This document shows, one piece after another, positions 1 to 7,806 of a stretch of DNA of 18,819 bases. A program made the position numbers and the translations under genes. The notes below the pieces were generated by a model that did no database searches, had not been told where the DNA came from, and saw only the letters and a list, made by a program, of their open reading frames with translations. The stretch covers positions 1 through 18,819 of the forward strand of contig JAFGFQ010000120.1 of assembly GCA_016930995.1 (NCBI GenBank). The letters run 5' to 3'. This DNA is from Thermoplasmatota archaeon. GTDB lineage: Archaea; Thermoplasmatota; E2; DHVEG-1. The first letter of the stretch is position 1, and every line of letters begins with the position of its first letter.

Positions 1-1328
<1,328 letters not shown>

Positions 1329-1354
1329 CTAGTTCCGGTTGTTTTATGTTAGAG

Positions 1355-1362
1355 TTTTATAT
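1355..1362 (-). promoter_or_regulatory. TATA box for gyrB
   Basis: On the minus strand this reads atataaaa, about 54 bases upstream of the gyrB ATG. This places a start of transcription near 1330 and gives a leader of about 30 bases. The rest of the 1302-1618 gap is AT-rich and holds this promoter, the divergent one at 1528-1535 and no credible gene. Confidence 0.55.
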
Positions 1363-1527
1363 CCCATGTTCCTAGGGTAGATTTCTAGGAGACTCATATG
1401 GAGTGAAGCCTAATAAAGGTTACTATCGAGCGGACCTTAATAATTTCAAGTTCTATATTTCCTAAGGAATGATTAAAATTTTACTTTGTCTAGTACAAAA
1501 CTTAACAAGAAAAAATATGAAAAAAGG

Positions 1528-1535
1528 TATTTAAA
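1528..1535 (+). promoter_or_regulatory. TATA box for the Vps62-endoQ-GAF transcript
   Basis: The sequence tatttaaa is preceded by a purine-rich stretch (gaaaaaagg) that fits the archaeal BRE/TATA arrangement. It is about 85 bases upstream of the ATG at 1619, so a leader of about 60 bases is expected. Confidence 0.5.
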
Positions 1536-1618
1536 GTTCTTAAAGAAAGAGCGGATTTTTATGAAATTTAACCAAGATTTTAATAACCATTACTCTATGA
1601 CCTTCATGGTGGAGTTTT

Positions 1619-3334
1619 ATGAACAAAAAAAGAGTGCTTAGCGTATTTTTTATCAGCCTCATGGTGAGTGGACTCTTCCTCGTACACGCTGGATCTGCGG
1701 CGGACGAAGATATTGCAGAACAATATGCACCGATTCTCTATTTTGTCCATGATGAAACATGTTATCCTGTAGATATTTCCTATGCCCTTGAAAACTCATA
1801 TGTGTTCGAGGTTGGCAATCCAACACCGGTTTTCACATCACCAACCGCTGAACTCCTCAGTAACCTTACCTCTGAGTTCTACTATCTTGATAACCAACGA
1901 GGGACCGTCGCAGTCGATGACTCTGGTATAGAGAACGATTATCAAAATCAGATGACGACCTTAGGCTACACCGTGTATGCCCATGTTGATACGCAAAGTA
2001 ATGTTATTCAGTACTGGTTTTTCTACGCGTTCAACGCCGGAGACCTGAACCGTCACGAGGGAGACTGGGAAATGATCCAGATCGTTCTTTCCAATGGACA
2101 ACCCTCCGAAGTCATGTTTAGTCAGCACTACAGCGGACAGAAAGCAACCTGGAGCCAGGTCGAAAAAGAAGGAGACCATGTGAAGGTCTACGTCGCCAGA
2201 GGCAGCCATGCGAACTACATCAAATCGTTTTCAGGGAAAGTCGGTCTTGCAAGTGACACGGTTGCTGATAACGGCAAAATCATACGACCCTCAGAATATA
2301 CCATGGAGTTGCTAGAAGACCAGCCATGGTTGTCCTTCGCAGGCCGCTGGGGATGGGTAGGGGCTGATGAGTCTACCGCTGCCGAAGCAATGATCCTTGG
2401 AGAAGCAGGACCTAACGGGCCGAAATACCGAGAGGATGGAACCATGTGGCAGCCACTTGTCTGGGCGGCCGGTCTTCAACCAGCCAATGATATGCTGTTC
2501 CTCCTCGAATGGCTTGTCTACAACTTCGTCCTTCTGTTTCTTCTTTTCGTCTCACTCTCTCTGGTGCTTCTGGTCTTTTTTATCTATCGACGACGGAAGA
2601 AATATGGGCTTGGCCCTCGGATCTTCTCACTGTTCTACATCGATGGCTCCAACCAAAAAAGCATCGGGAACCTCCTGTGTATCGTAGCGATCATCCTTGC
2701 GGTTCTTGCATTGTTTTATCCCTGGTATACCGTCACCGCGAATGTAACGGTGCCACCTGATATCCAAACAGGGACGTTTGACGCGCTCTCCGTCGATGGC
2801 ATCCAGGGAATCCAAATACGACTCCCCAACCGCAGCGGACCAGTACCACTTGGAACATTTGCACTGCCGTTCTACCTCATCATCATCATCGGTCTTGTGT
2901 TCCTCGTGCTGTCCACCATCGGGATTTCACAGAGTAAAAAACTTGGGAAAAAATATATTCTCCGTGGGATACGCTTGCTGCTTCCCTTCCTTCTTATTTT
3001 ACTGTTCATCCTTATCGTCGCATCGCTTCTGCCGCTGTTCGCCCCAGGCGATCTTCAGGGGAACTCTGATATGCTCGTGGCGATGCAAAGAGTCTCTGCC
3101 TCCCCTTTCAGCGGTGAATATACCATCCAGACAGCAGACGTTGACGGGGGAACGATCCAGCTTCAATGGGGGTTTGGGATAGGAGCCTATCTCCTCTTGT
3201 TCGCCGGCATCGTCCTTATCATGGCTGGTCTTTTGGAAGTCACCGCCCATGAGCCGCTGTTCGAAGAAAAAACACCACTTACGAAAACGCTTCCTGCGGA
3301 GACAGAAAAAAAGGAAACCCAAAAGAAGGACTAA
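1619..3334 (+). CDS. Vps62-domain membrane protein
   Basis: 571 aa. Residues 1-28 look like a signal peptide (KKR followed by a hydrophobic stretch ending near HAGSA). Residues about 33-250 resemble the Vps62 family (eukaryotic vacuolar protein sorting 62 and archaeal/bacterial relatives), with HEGDWE at 146-151 and GSHANY at 195-200, both typical of the family. Then come about five membrane helices (near 293-323, 350-370, 412-434, 450-475, 518-541), an arginine-rich turn (YRRRKK) after the first, and a charged lysine/glutamate tail. The N-terminal domain is thus probably outside the cell on a membrane anchor. The biochemical role of the family is unknown to me. Probably the first gene of an operon with endonuclease Q 23 bases downstream. 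Confidence 0.8.
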   Translation: MNKKRVLSVFFISLMVSGLFLVHAGSAADEDIAEQYAPILYFVHDETCYPVDISYALENSYVFEVGNPTPVFTSPTAELLSNLTSEFYYLDNQRGTVAVDDSGIENDYQNQMTTLGYTVYAHVDTQSNVIQYWFFYAFNAGDLNRHEGDWEMIQIVLSNGQPSEVMFSQHYSGQKATWSQVEKEGDHVKVYVARGSHANYIKSFSGKVGLASDTVADNGKIIRPSEYTMELLEDQPWLSFAGRWGWVGADESTAAEAMILGEAGPNGPKYREDGTMWQPLVWAAGLQPANDMLFLLEWLVYNFVLLFLLFVSLSLVLLVFFIYRRRKKYGLGPRIFSLFYIDGSNQKSIGNLLCIVAIILAVLALFYPWYTVTANVTVPPDIQTGTFDALSVDGIQGIQIRLPNRSGPVPLGTFALPFYLIIIIGLVFLVLSTIGISQSKKLGKKYILRGIRLLLPFLLILLFILIVASLLPLFAPGDLQGNSDMLVAMQRVSASPFSGEYTIQTADVDGGTIQLQWGFGIGAYLLLFAGIVLIMAGLLEVTAHEPLFEEKTPLTKTLPAETEKKETQKKD

Positions 3335-3357
3335 ATACTTTATAAAAAGGAATCTAA

Positions 3358-4587
3358 ATGCTGATTAATGCTGACTTGCACCTCCACTCCCGGTACTCGG
3401 GAGCCACCAGCGATAGAATGACGATAGCCTCACTGTCCGTCGAGGCTCCCCGGAAAGGAATTGCTGTCTTGGCAACCGGGGATTGTCTGCATGCCGGCTG
3501 GCAGAACGAAATCAAAACCTGCAGTGTTATCGATGACGGCACCTTTGAGCTGAACGGAACCAGATTCATCCTGAGTGCTGAAGTCGAGGATAACCATCGG
3601 GTTCATCATCTCCTCTATTTTCCTTGTTTTTCTGCCGTGGATGCCTTCAAGCAAGCCATTCTTACAAAATCAAAGAACCTTGAGACCGACGGCAGACCCA
3701 ACGTCAACATGGACGGTGTGGAACTTGCGGCTTTAGCAAAGGATGTTGATGCTCTGATTGGGCCTGCCCATGGGTTCACCCCCTGGACTGCCTTATACGC
3801 GTACCATCCGTCTCTTCAGAGCTGCTATGGGGATCTCACGAGCTATATTTCCTTTATTGAATTAGGTTTGAGTGCTGACTCTGATTACGCGGACACCATC
3901 CAGGAGCTTCATCGACTGACGTTTCTGACGAACTCTGACAGCCACAGCCCCCATCCGGTCCGGCTCGCCAGGGAATTCACCCGCTTTGAGGTACAGGAGC
4001 CGACGTTTCAGGAGATAAAAAAAGCGATCCTTCGAAGTGGTGGGAACAAACCGGTGCTAAATGTTGGTTTACCGCCCCAGGAAGGAAAATACAACGAGTC
4101 CGCCTGCATCTCCTGCTTTACGCATTATACACTTGATGAGGCGATAAAACGACGATGGAAATGCAGCTGTGGGAAACGCATCAAAAAAGGTGTACGGGAC
4201 CGTATCAGTGAAATCGCCACGTTCACCGAACCACGACATCCTTCGCATCGACCTCCGTATGTGTATCTCATCCCCCTCTCGGAGATTATCACCAAAGCCA
4301 TCGGGCAGCACACCCCCTTTACGCAGGGTGTCACCAAACGATGGGAGGATCTCATCAACGTCTTCGGCTCTGAAATTACTGTCCTGCTGGATGCAGACAT
4401 TCAGGAGATTTCCCGCGTCACGATCCCGGCGATTTCTGATGCCATCCAGGCGTTTCGGGATCATAAAGTTCGAATCATCCCTGGCGGCGGGGGGAAGTAC
4501 GGCACCATTGAGCTTCCCACGGAAGAACCAACCGTCCCTGTATCGCTTGGCCCGAAGAACTCCCAGACAAGCCTTCTTGATTATTAA
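3358..4587 (+). CDS. endoQ: Endonuclease Q (PHP-domain DNA repair nuclease)
   Basis: 409 aa, the usual length for EndoQ, which cuts DNA on the 5' side of deaminated bases (uracil, hypoxanthine) and abasic sites. The PHP metal-binding motifs are visible: DLHLHSRYS (6-14), TGDCLH (40-45), AEVED (74-78), PAHGF (136-140) and NSDSH (192-196). A four-cysteine zinc finger follows (C250-x2-C253 and C269-x-C271). The C-terminal GGGGKYG segment (374-380) is also as in the family. The last seven residues, QTSLLDY, fit a PCNA-interacting (PIP) box, which agrees with the known EndoQ-PCNA partnership. The start has AGGA 6 bases upstream. It lies 23 bases after the Vps62 gene and 6 bases before the GAF gene. 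The fit to EndoQ is strong along the whole length; general PHP hydrolase is the only alternative. Confidence 0.9.
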   Translation: MLINADLHLHSRYSGATSDRMTIASLSVEAPRKGIAVLATGDCLHAGWQNEIKTCSVIDDGTFELNGTRFILSAEVEDNHRVHHLLYFPCFSAVDAFKQAILTKSKNLETDGRPNVNMDGVELAALAKDVDALIGPAHGFTPWTALYAYHPSLQSCYGDLTSYISFIELGLSADSDYADTIQELHRLTFLTNSDSHSPHPVRLAREFTRFEVQEPTFQEIKKAILRSGGNKPVLNVGLPPQEGKYNESACISCFTHYTLDEAIKRRWKCSCGKRIKKGVRDRISEIATFTEPRHPSHRPPYVYLIPLSEIITKAIGQHTPFTQGVTKRWEDLINVFGSEITVLLDADIQEISRVTIPAISDAIQAFRDHKVRIIPGGGGKYGTIELPTEEPTVPVSLGPKNSQTSLLDY

Positions 4588-4593
4588 AGAGCG

Positions 4594-5049
4594 ATGAGAG
4601 ATATGGACTATTCAAACGCAGAAGAAACAATCGAAAGCATCCTCTCAGCGAATCCAGGTTTTCCTGGTCTCCAAAAAGTTGTTGATGCTCTCTACGAGGG
4701 ATTCGAAAAATACAGCTGGGTCGGTATCTATCTCCTCAAGGAAGGGATACTTCTTCTTGGTCCCTGGCGAGGAGCACAGGCGACCCAACATACCTCGATA
4801 CCTCTTGGAACAGGTGTCTGTGGTTCAGCTGCAAAAACAGGTAAAACAGAGCTTGTCGGTGATGTGTCCAAGGACGCGAGATACTTGTCGTGTTTTCTTT
4901 CCACACGATCAGAGATTGTCGTCCCGATAAAACGAGGAACACAGGTTCTTGGTGAGATCGATATCGACTCTGACCAGCTTGCTGCGTTTGAGAGACACGA
5001 TGTCGTCTTTTTAGAAAAAGTAGCAGATATGCTCCAGAGGCATATCTGA
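4594..5049 (+). CDS. GAF-domain protein, free methionine-(R)-sulfoxide reductase type
   Basis: 151 aa, one GAF domain. The pattern SWVGIYLL, LLLGPWRG, IPLGTGVCG, SEIVVPI, LGEIDIDS is that of the fRMsr family, which reduces free methionine-(R)-sulfoxide using cysteines. Two of the three family cysteines are present (C76 in GVCG and C100 before STRSEIVVP). The position of the third, ten residues before C76, is His66. Enzymes with two cysteines are plausible, but a non-enzymatic GAF sensor cannot be excluded. The last gene of the probable operon with endonuclease Q (6-base gap). A second ATG at 4603 is possible; 4594 was chosen as the first. A damage-repair pairing with endonuclease Q is an inference from position only. 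Confidence 0.75.
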   Translation: MRDMDYSNAEETIESILSANPGFPGLQKVVDALYEGFEKYSWVGIYLLKEGILLLGPWRGAQATQHTSIPLGTGVCGSAAKTGKTELVGDVSKDARYLSCFLSTRSEIVVPIKRGTQVLGEIDIDSDQLAAFERHDVVFLEKVADMLQRHI

Positions 5050-5057
5050 GCAAGATA

Positions 5058-5065
5058 TTTTTTTT
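5058..5065 (+). terminator. Poly-T terminator after the GAF gene
   Basis: A run of eight T starts 9 bases after the GAF stop codon, as expected for archaeal T-tract termination. It is the end of the left chromosomal operon. No gene is seen between here and the att repeat at 5149. Confidence 0.5.
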
Positions 5066-5148
5066 CAGTACTCAAGATCTTCATCATCGCCACGGTGGCT
5101 CAGAAAAGGTTCGTTCATCACTACAAGGGACATCGCAGCGTGCAGATA

Positions 5149-5161
5149 TAAGAGTTATTAT
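5149..5161. repeat. Left attachment site core (attL)
   Basis: taagagttattat, identical to 17815-17827. Three bases upstream on both sides (gat) also match after one mismatch. It lies between the GAF gene terminator and the integrase gene. There is no tRNA gene here. Here the chromosomal flank makes gatataag, a weak TATA-like string; the other end of the element has gatgtaag instead. Confidence 0.85.
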
Positions 5162-5232
5162 GTAAAATCCAGGAAACATATAAGTGAATTCAATAAAGGA
5201 TATCTCTATAAATTCGAAACCAATACACCAAT

Positions 5233-5272
5233 GATTGTAATCCATAGGGCGTGAGAATCAATGGTTACAATC
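5233..5272 (+). promoter_or_regulatory. Hairpin covering the integrase start codon
   Basis: gattgtaatccat (5233-5245) can pair with atggttacaatc (5261-5272): 12 base pairs with one bulged T at 5241. The loop is 15 bases and holds the GTGA ribosome-site element at 5251-5254. The start codon ATG is inside the 3' arm, so the fold would block initiation. It could instead be a DNA operator or a recombinase arm site. Confidence 0.6.
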
Positions 5273-6373
5273 GAAGAATTCTTGAGGATGTTCCTCAGTA
5301 AGAACACAAGGAAAGTTTACAAGACTGCATTGAAACAGTATTTTGATGTTGTTGGAATTCCGCCATTATCATATTTCGTGGATGGGAGAAGATATGAGGA
5401 TGATGTGGTTGCATTTCTGAGCCATTTGGATGAAGAGGGAAAGTCCAGTAAATCAATAGAATGTAAAATTGGTGCAGTTCGTTCTTACCTCTTAGAAAAC
5501 GATGTTGAACTAAAAAGAAGATTCTGGAAGCGAATAAAAATTTGTGGTGAACCAACGACTAAGGACAGATTGTTCACAAAAGAGGAATTACGACAGATTT
5601 TCAATCATCTTGATATCGTTGGACGGGCGGTTTTTCAGGTACAACTCTCAACGGGTTTACGGATAGAGGATGTTCTGCAGATTAAAATAAATGATATGCA
5701 TTTGGAAAAGAATCCTGCACGTTTTTATTACACCAATCATAAGATTAGAAAAAATAATTGTGTTGCATTTTTAACGAAAGAATGTAAGGAAACCATACAA
5801 GAATGGTTGAAAGTGCGAGAAGAGTTCATGCTGAAAAATGTCTGGTGCAATCATGTTTATCGAGGTATGTGTGATTTGGGTTTTGAAGAATGGATGCAAG
5901 AAAATAAACGGGGGGCGCTCCTTTTTCCCTTCACAAGAGAAATCATTTATTCTCGTTGGTGGCGTGCTTTAGATTGTGCAAATCTGAATGAACGAGACCC
6001 TACAACTAAGAGAAGAGTATTACATACCCATACATTTCGGCAATACCTGAAGACTTGGGGTGGAACTGTTCTTCAGGAATCTGTTGTGGAATGTTTATTA
6101 GGACACACGAAAGGTATCAACGATGTTCGAACAATATACAACCGATATGGTTCAGATTGCGAGGAATCACTGGCACAGGATTTCCTGAAGATTGAACATC
6201 TTCTTTCATTGGGTATGGAGGATTTTCACTCAAAAACAGAGATTGAGAAATTGAAAAAACTCCTTGAGAACCAACAAAGAATTATTGATGAGTTAGTGAA
6301 AAGAGACCTGAATGATTTATTTCGAAAGGAACTGGAAATGAAATCTTTGAAGAACATGCAATTATTATCATAA
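5261..6373 (+). CDS. int: Tyrosine recombinase (integrase) of the element
   Basis: 370 aa. Residues 1-90 look like the helical core-binding domain (TIEEFLRMFLSKNTRKVYKTALKQYF). The catalytic domain follows with R134 (STGLRIEDVL), a probable strand lysine in the KIRKNN region (161-164), HxxR at 257-260 (HTFR), H282 (LLGH) and a tyrosine nucleophile at Y293 or Y296 (TIYNRY). All essential residues are present, so the enzyme should be active. The C-terminal end (about 325-365) is a lysine/glutamate-rich coiled coil. The N-terminus starts properly at the usual core-binding motif, so 5261 is chosen. GTGA lies 6 bases upstream. An in-frame TGA at 5252-5254 closes the upstream frame. It catalyses integration and excision between the flanking 13-bp repeats. 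Its normal promoter is not evident upstream in the integrated state. Confidence 0.92.
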   Translation: MVTIEEFLRMFLSKNTRKVYKTALKQYFDVVGIPPLSYFVDGRRYEDDVVAFLSHLDEEGKSSKSIECKIGAVRSYLLENDVELKRRFWKRIKICGEPTTKDRLFTKEELRQIFNHLDIVGRAVFQVQLSTGLRIEDVLQIKINDMHLEKNPARFYYTNHKIRKNNCVAFLTKECKETIQEWLKVREEFMLKNVWCNHVYRGMCDLGFEEWMQENKRGALLFPFTREIIYSRWWRALDCANLNERDPTTKRRVLHTHTFRQYLKTWGGTVLQESVVECLLGHTKGINDVRTIYNRYGSDCEESLAQDFLKIEHLLSLGMEDFHSKTEIEKLKKLLENQQRIIDELVKRDLNDLFRKELEMKSLKNMQLLS

Positions 6374-6393
6374 GATGATATAGGCGGTATCTC

Positions 6394-6407
6394 TTTTTTT
6401 CTTTTTT
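6394..6407 (+). terminator. T-tract terminator after the integrase
   Basis: Seven T, one C and six T within 35 bases of the integrase stop codon. It lies between this gene and the convergent gene that ends at 6448. Confidence 0.5.
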
Positions 6408-6447
6408 AAAGAAATAAATTAAAAATAAATCCTATCACTGCTTCGTG

Positions 6448-7035
6448 TTAAAGGTTTTCTTTCTGCCTTATCAATCGTAGAATGATATCCTCGTAAGTAT
6501 CACCCTTTTTACCGAGTTTTAACAACATATCTCTTGTATTCAAACTTAATTCTATGGTAGTTTTTCTGTTCCTATGGTTCCTGTGGCGTTTATGGTTCCT
6601 ATGGTCGTAAAGAATTAGTTCTGGCGGATTTATCTTTTCGTATTCCTTTTGAAACTTTACATCTTCTGTTTTACAGTGTTCTTCGAATTCCTTTTCCACA
6701 TGTGTTGTACCATCATCATACTGTGCTTGAGTTTCAAGCAATTTTTCTGATTCTTGCCAGTCAATATCGAAACCAGTACTATGTTCGATTCCCTCTTTTA
6801 CGTTTTGAAGATTCTCAGAAAAGGTTGCCATATCCTCCATATCATCTTCAATCGGGTAATCGATGATATCAACATATCTACGTGACCTACGTACATCCGG
6901 TTGTCTTACAAACTTCTTTATAATTTTTAAAATTGTGAGATATTGGAGTGATGCGTTCATCGAACCTTTTGGTACACGCAATTTTCTTACACTGTCTGGT
7001 ATATGTTCTTTATTTACATATGTACGTTTTGGCAA
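6448..7035 (-). CDS. Probable ribbon-helix-helix-like regulator with basic histidine-rich linker
   Basis: 195 aa, read from a TTG at 7035; an in-frame stop lies just upstream, so no longer start exists. The last about 40 residues (TTIELSLNTRDMLLKLGKKG, then TYEDIILRLI) match the pattern of short archaeal antitoxin or ribbon-helix-helix-like proteins. Before this is a basic linker with H-R-N-H repeats (about residues 145-157), encoded by an 18-base near-repeat at 6573-6604. The middle is acidic; the N-terminal 60 residues are basic. Thus it probably binds DNA, perhaps as repressor of the element. It is divergent from the helicase operon and convergent with the integrase. A perfect palindrome lies 5 bases upstream of its start. 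Family beyond this is not recognised; function is inferred. Confidence 0.7.
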   Translation of the reverse strand: MPKRTYVNKEHIPDSVRKLRVPKGSMNASLQYLTILKIIKKFVRQPDVRRSRRYVDIIDYPIEDDMEDMATFSENLQNVKEGIEHSTGFDIDWQESEKLLETQAQYDDGTTHVEKEFEEHCKTEDVKFQKEYEKINPPELILYDHRNHKRHRNHRNRKTTIELSLNTRDMLLKLGKKGDTYEDIILRLIRQKENL

Positions 7036-7039
7036 TTGA

Positions 7040-7051
7040 TATCATATGATA
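7040..7051. promoter_or_regulatory. Perfect 12-bp palindrome, possible operator
   Basis: tatcatatgata equals its own reverse complement. It lies 5 bases upstream of the start codon of the minus-strand regulator (7035), where a bound repressor would block transcription or translation of that gene. Ribbon-helix-helix proteins commonly bind such short palindromes at their own promoters; binding here is inferred. Confidence 0.45.
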
Positions 7052-7169
7052 GTTGTTTTCCCAGAATAAAAATGTTGGCATATAGGAAAAAACTATTCAA
7101 GAAATTGTTGGAAATCTAATAAAAGAAAAAAACAAAGAATAGATGATAATCCATAGAGGTGGATGTTGT

Positions 7170-7262
7170 ATGAAGATGGTGATACCTAAAAACAATAAAA
7201 AGGCAAACACACATCAGCCTCTTCTCTTATTGGATGATTGTATGAATGGATTACATGGGTAG
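7170..7262 (+). CDS. Possible 30-aa protein with strong ribosome site
   Basis: Starts MKMVIPKNNKKANTHQP, then a short leucine-rich stretch, ends MNGLHG. The support is the ribosome site GAGGTGG at 7156-7162, 7 bases before the ATG, one of the better ones in the element. There is no recognisable domain or clear TATA box. It could be a leader peptide of the downstream operon or chance. Confidence 0.3.
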   Translation: MKMVIPKNNKKANTHQPLLLLDDCMNGLHG

Positions 7263-7362
7263 TGAAAATGCATAATCCTGTTATCCTAATGAAGTATCTA
7301 TCTTCCTAACGTGCGTTCCCCTTTTTCATTCTGTTTTTTCCTTGCCACTTGATTCTCTCCTG

Positions 7363-7394
7363 TTTATATAAAATTTAATAATGAATTAAATTTT
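7363..7394 (+). promoter_or_regulatory. TATA box with overlapping inverted repeat, helicase operon
   Basis: The TATA box tttatataaaa spans 7363-7373, 80-90 bases upstream of the ATG at 7453. A perfect 10-bp inverted repeat, aaaatttaat (7370-7379) and attaaatttt (7385-7394), overlaps its 3' end with a 5-base spacer. A protein bound there would compete with TBP, so repression is the likely outcome. The arms are very AT-rich, so part of the symmetry could be chance. Confidence 0.5.
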
Positions 7395-7411
7395 TACAAT
7401 AAACAAAAAAC

Positions 7412-7419
7412 GTTTAAAC
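7412..7419. repeat. GTTTAAAC palindrome with A/T arms
   Basis: The 8-bp palindrome is flanked by an A-rich arm on the left (aaacaaaaaac) and a T-rich arm on the right (ttgttttta), which makes an imperfect symmetry of roughly 25 bases. It lies between the TATA box and the start of the 47-aa regulator gene, so it may be an operator or part of an origin. Confidence 0.35.
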
Positions 7420-7452
7420 TTGTTTTTACAGTAGAATACTTGTTGATAAAAA

Positions 7453-7596
7453 ATGAATGATAGGAATTGTTCCACCTTGACGTTCAGGAAAGATTTCCTG
7501 GAAGAACTCGATAAAAGAATGCAGGAATCAGGGTTCGATTCACGCTCGGGGTATATCCGTTATATTGTTCGTAACTGGTGGAAACAACAGAGGTAA
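7453..7596 (+). CDS. Small ribbon-helix-helix (CopG/Arc-type) DNA-binding protein
   Basis: 47 aa: a short strand (STLTFRKDFL), helix (FLEELDKRM), then FDSRSGYIRYIVRNWW, which is the standard beta-helix-helix order with the typical 'S-R-S-(G/E)-x-I-R' turn of CopG-like proteins. They act as dimers on palindromic operators, commonly controlling plasmid copy number or their own operon. It is the first gene after the promoter at 7363 and is followed by the 56-aa gene (33-base gap) and the helicase. The inverted repeats at 7370-7419 are its likely targets (inference). The start is the only ATG that gives the complete fold. Confidence 0.75.
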   Translation: MNDRNCSTLTFRKDFLEELDKRMQESGFDSRSGYIRYIVRNWWKQQR

Positions 7597-7629
7597 AGGA
7601 GCAGAAAAAAAAAGTAGGCGAAACAGAAC

Positions 7630-7800
7630 ATGGAAGTTGGACGAGAAGAAGAACAAGTGCAGGTGGAACTGAAACCAAATCATTTCACCTTGTATGGACA
7701 CATAATCGAGAAAACAAACGCAGGTATCTGGTTGAAGACCAGGACGGAAACATCATACATCTCTTATGATGATATTTTCCGCATCAGGAAGGTTCGGTGA
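7630..7800 (+). CDS. 56-aa conserved-looking protein, possible SH3-like barrel
   Basis: An in-frame stop at 7615 makes 7630 the first possible ATG. After an acidic N-terminus (EVGREEEQVQVE) the sequence LKPNHFTLYGHIIEKTNAGI, then WLKTRTETSYISYDDIFRIR, suggests five short beta strands of the kind found in SH3-like or Sm-like small barrels. Not a family I can name. It sits 6 bases before the helicase start in the same operon, so a role in replication or its control is likely. A longer frame overlapping it (7578-7769) lacks any such pattern and was rejected. No good ribosome site, so translation may be coupled to the gene before. Confidence 0.65.
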   Translation: MEVGREEEQVQVELKPNHFTLYGHIIEKTNAGIWLKTRTETSYISYDDIFRIRKVR

Positions 7801-7806
7801 ATCCTG

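Larger units (their letters stand above)
7036..7452. other. Control region between divergent regulators (417 bases)
   Basis: AT-rich, without a large gene. It contains a perfect 12-bp palindrome at 7040-7051, one possible 30-codon gene (7170-7262), a strong TATA box (7363-7373), a 10-bp inverted repeat overlapping that TATA box (7370-7379/7385-7394) and a GTTTAAAC palindrome (7412-7419). It is flanked by two likely DNA-binding proteins read away from it, like a repressor/operator switch. It is also a candidate replication origin because of its position before the helicase operon. Confidence 0.5.

Noticed and set aside
5050..5260. tRNA gene as integration target
   Set aside because: I looked for a cloverleaf or T-arm sequence (ggttcgaatc type) at both att repeats and found none; the target is the MATE 3' end.
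6573..6604. Short repeats as a CRISPR array
   Set aside because: Only two units, 18 bases apart, in frame within a coding region; no spacers.
7578..7769. 63-aa frame overlapping the start of the helicase operon
   Set aside because: It is a lysine/threonine-rich translation without fold pattern; the frames 7453-7596 and 7630-7800 on the same strand have domain-like sequence and better gene spacing.
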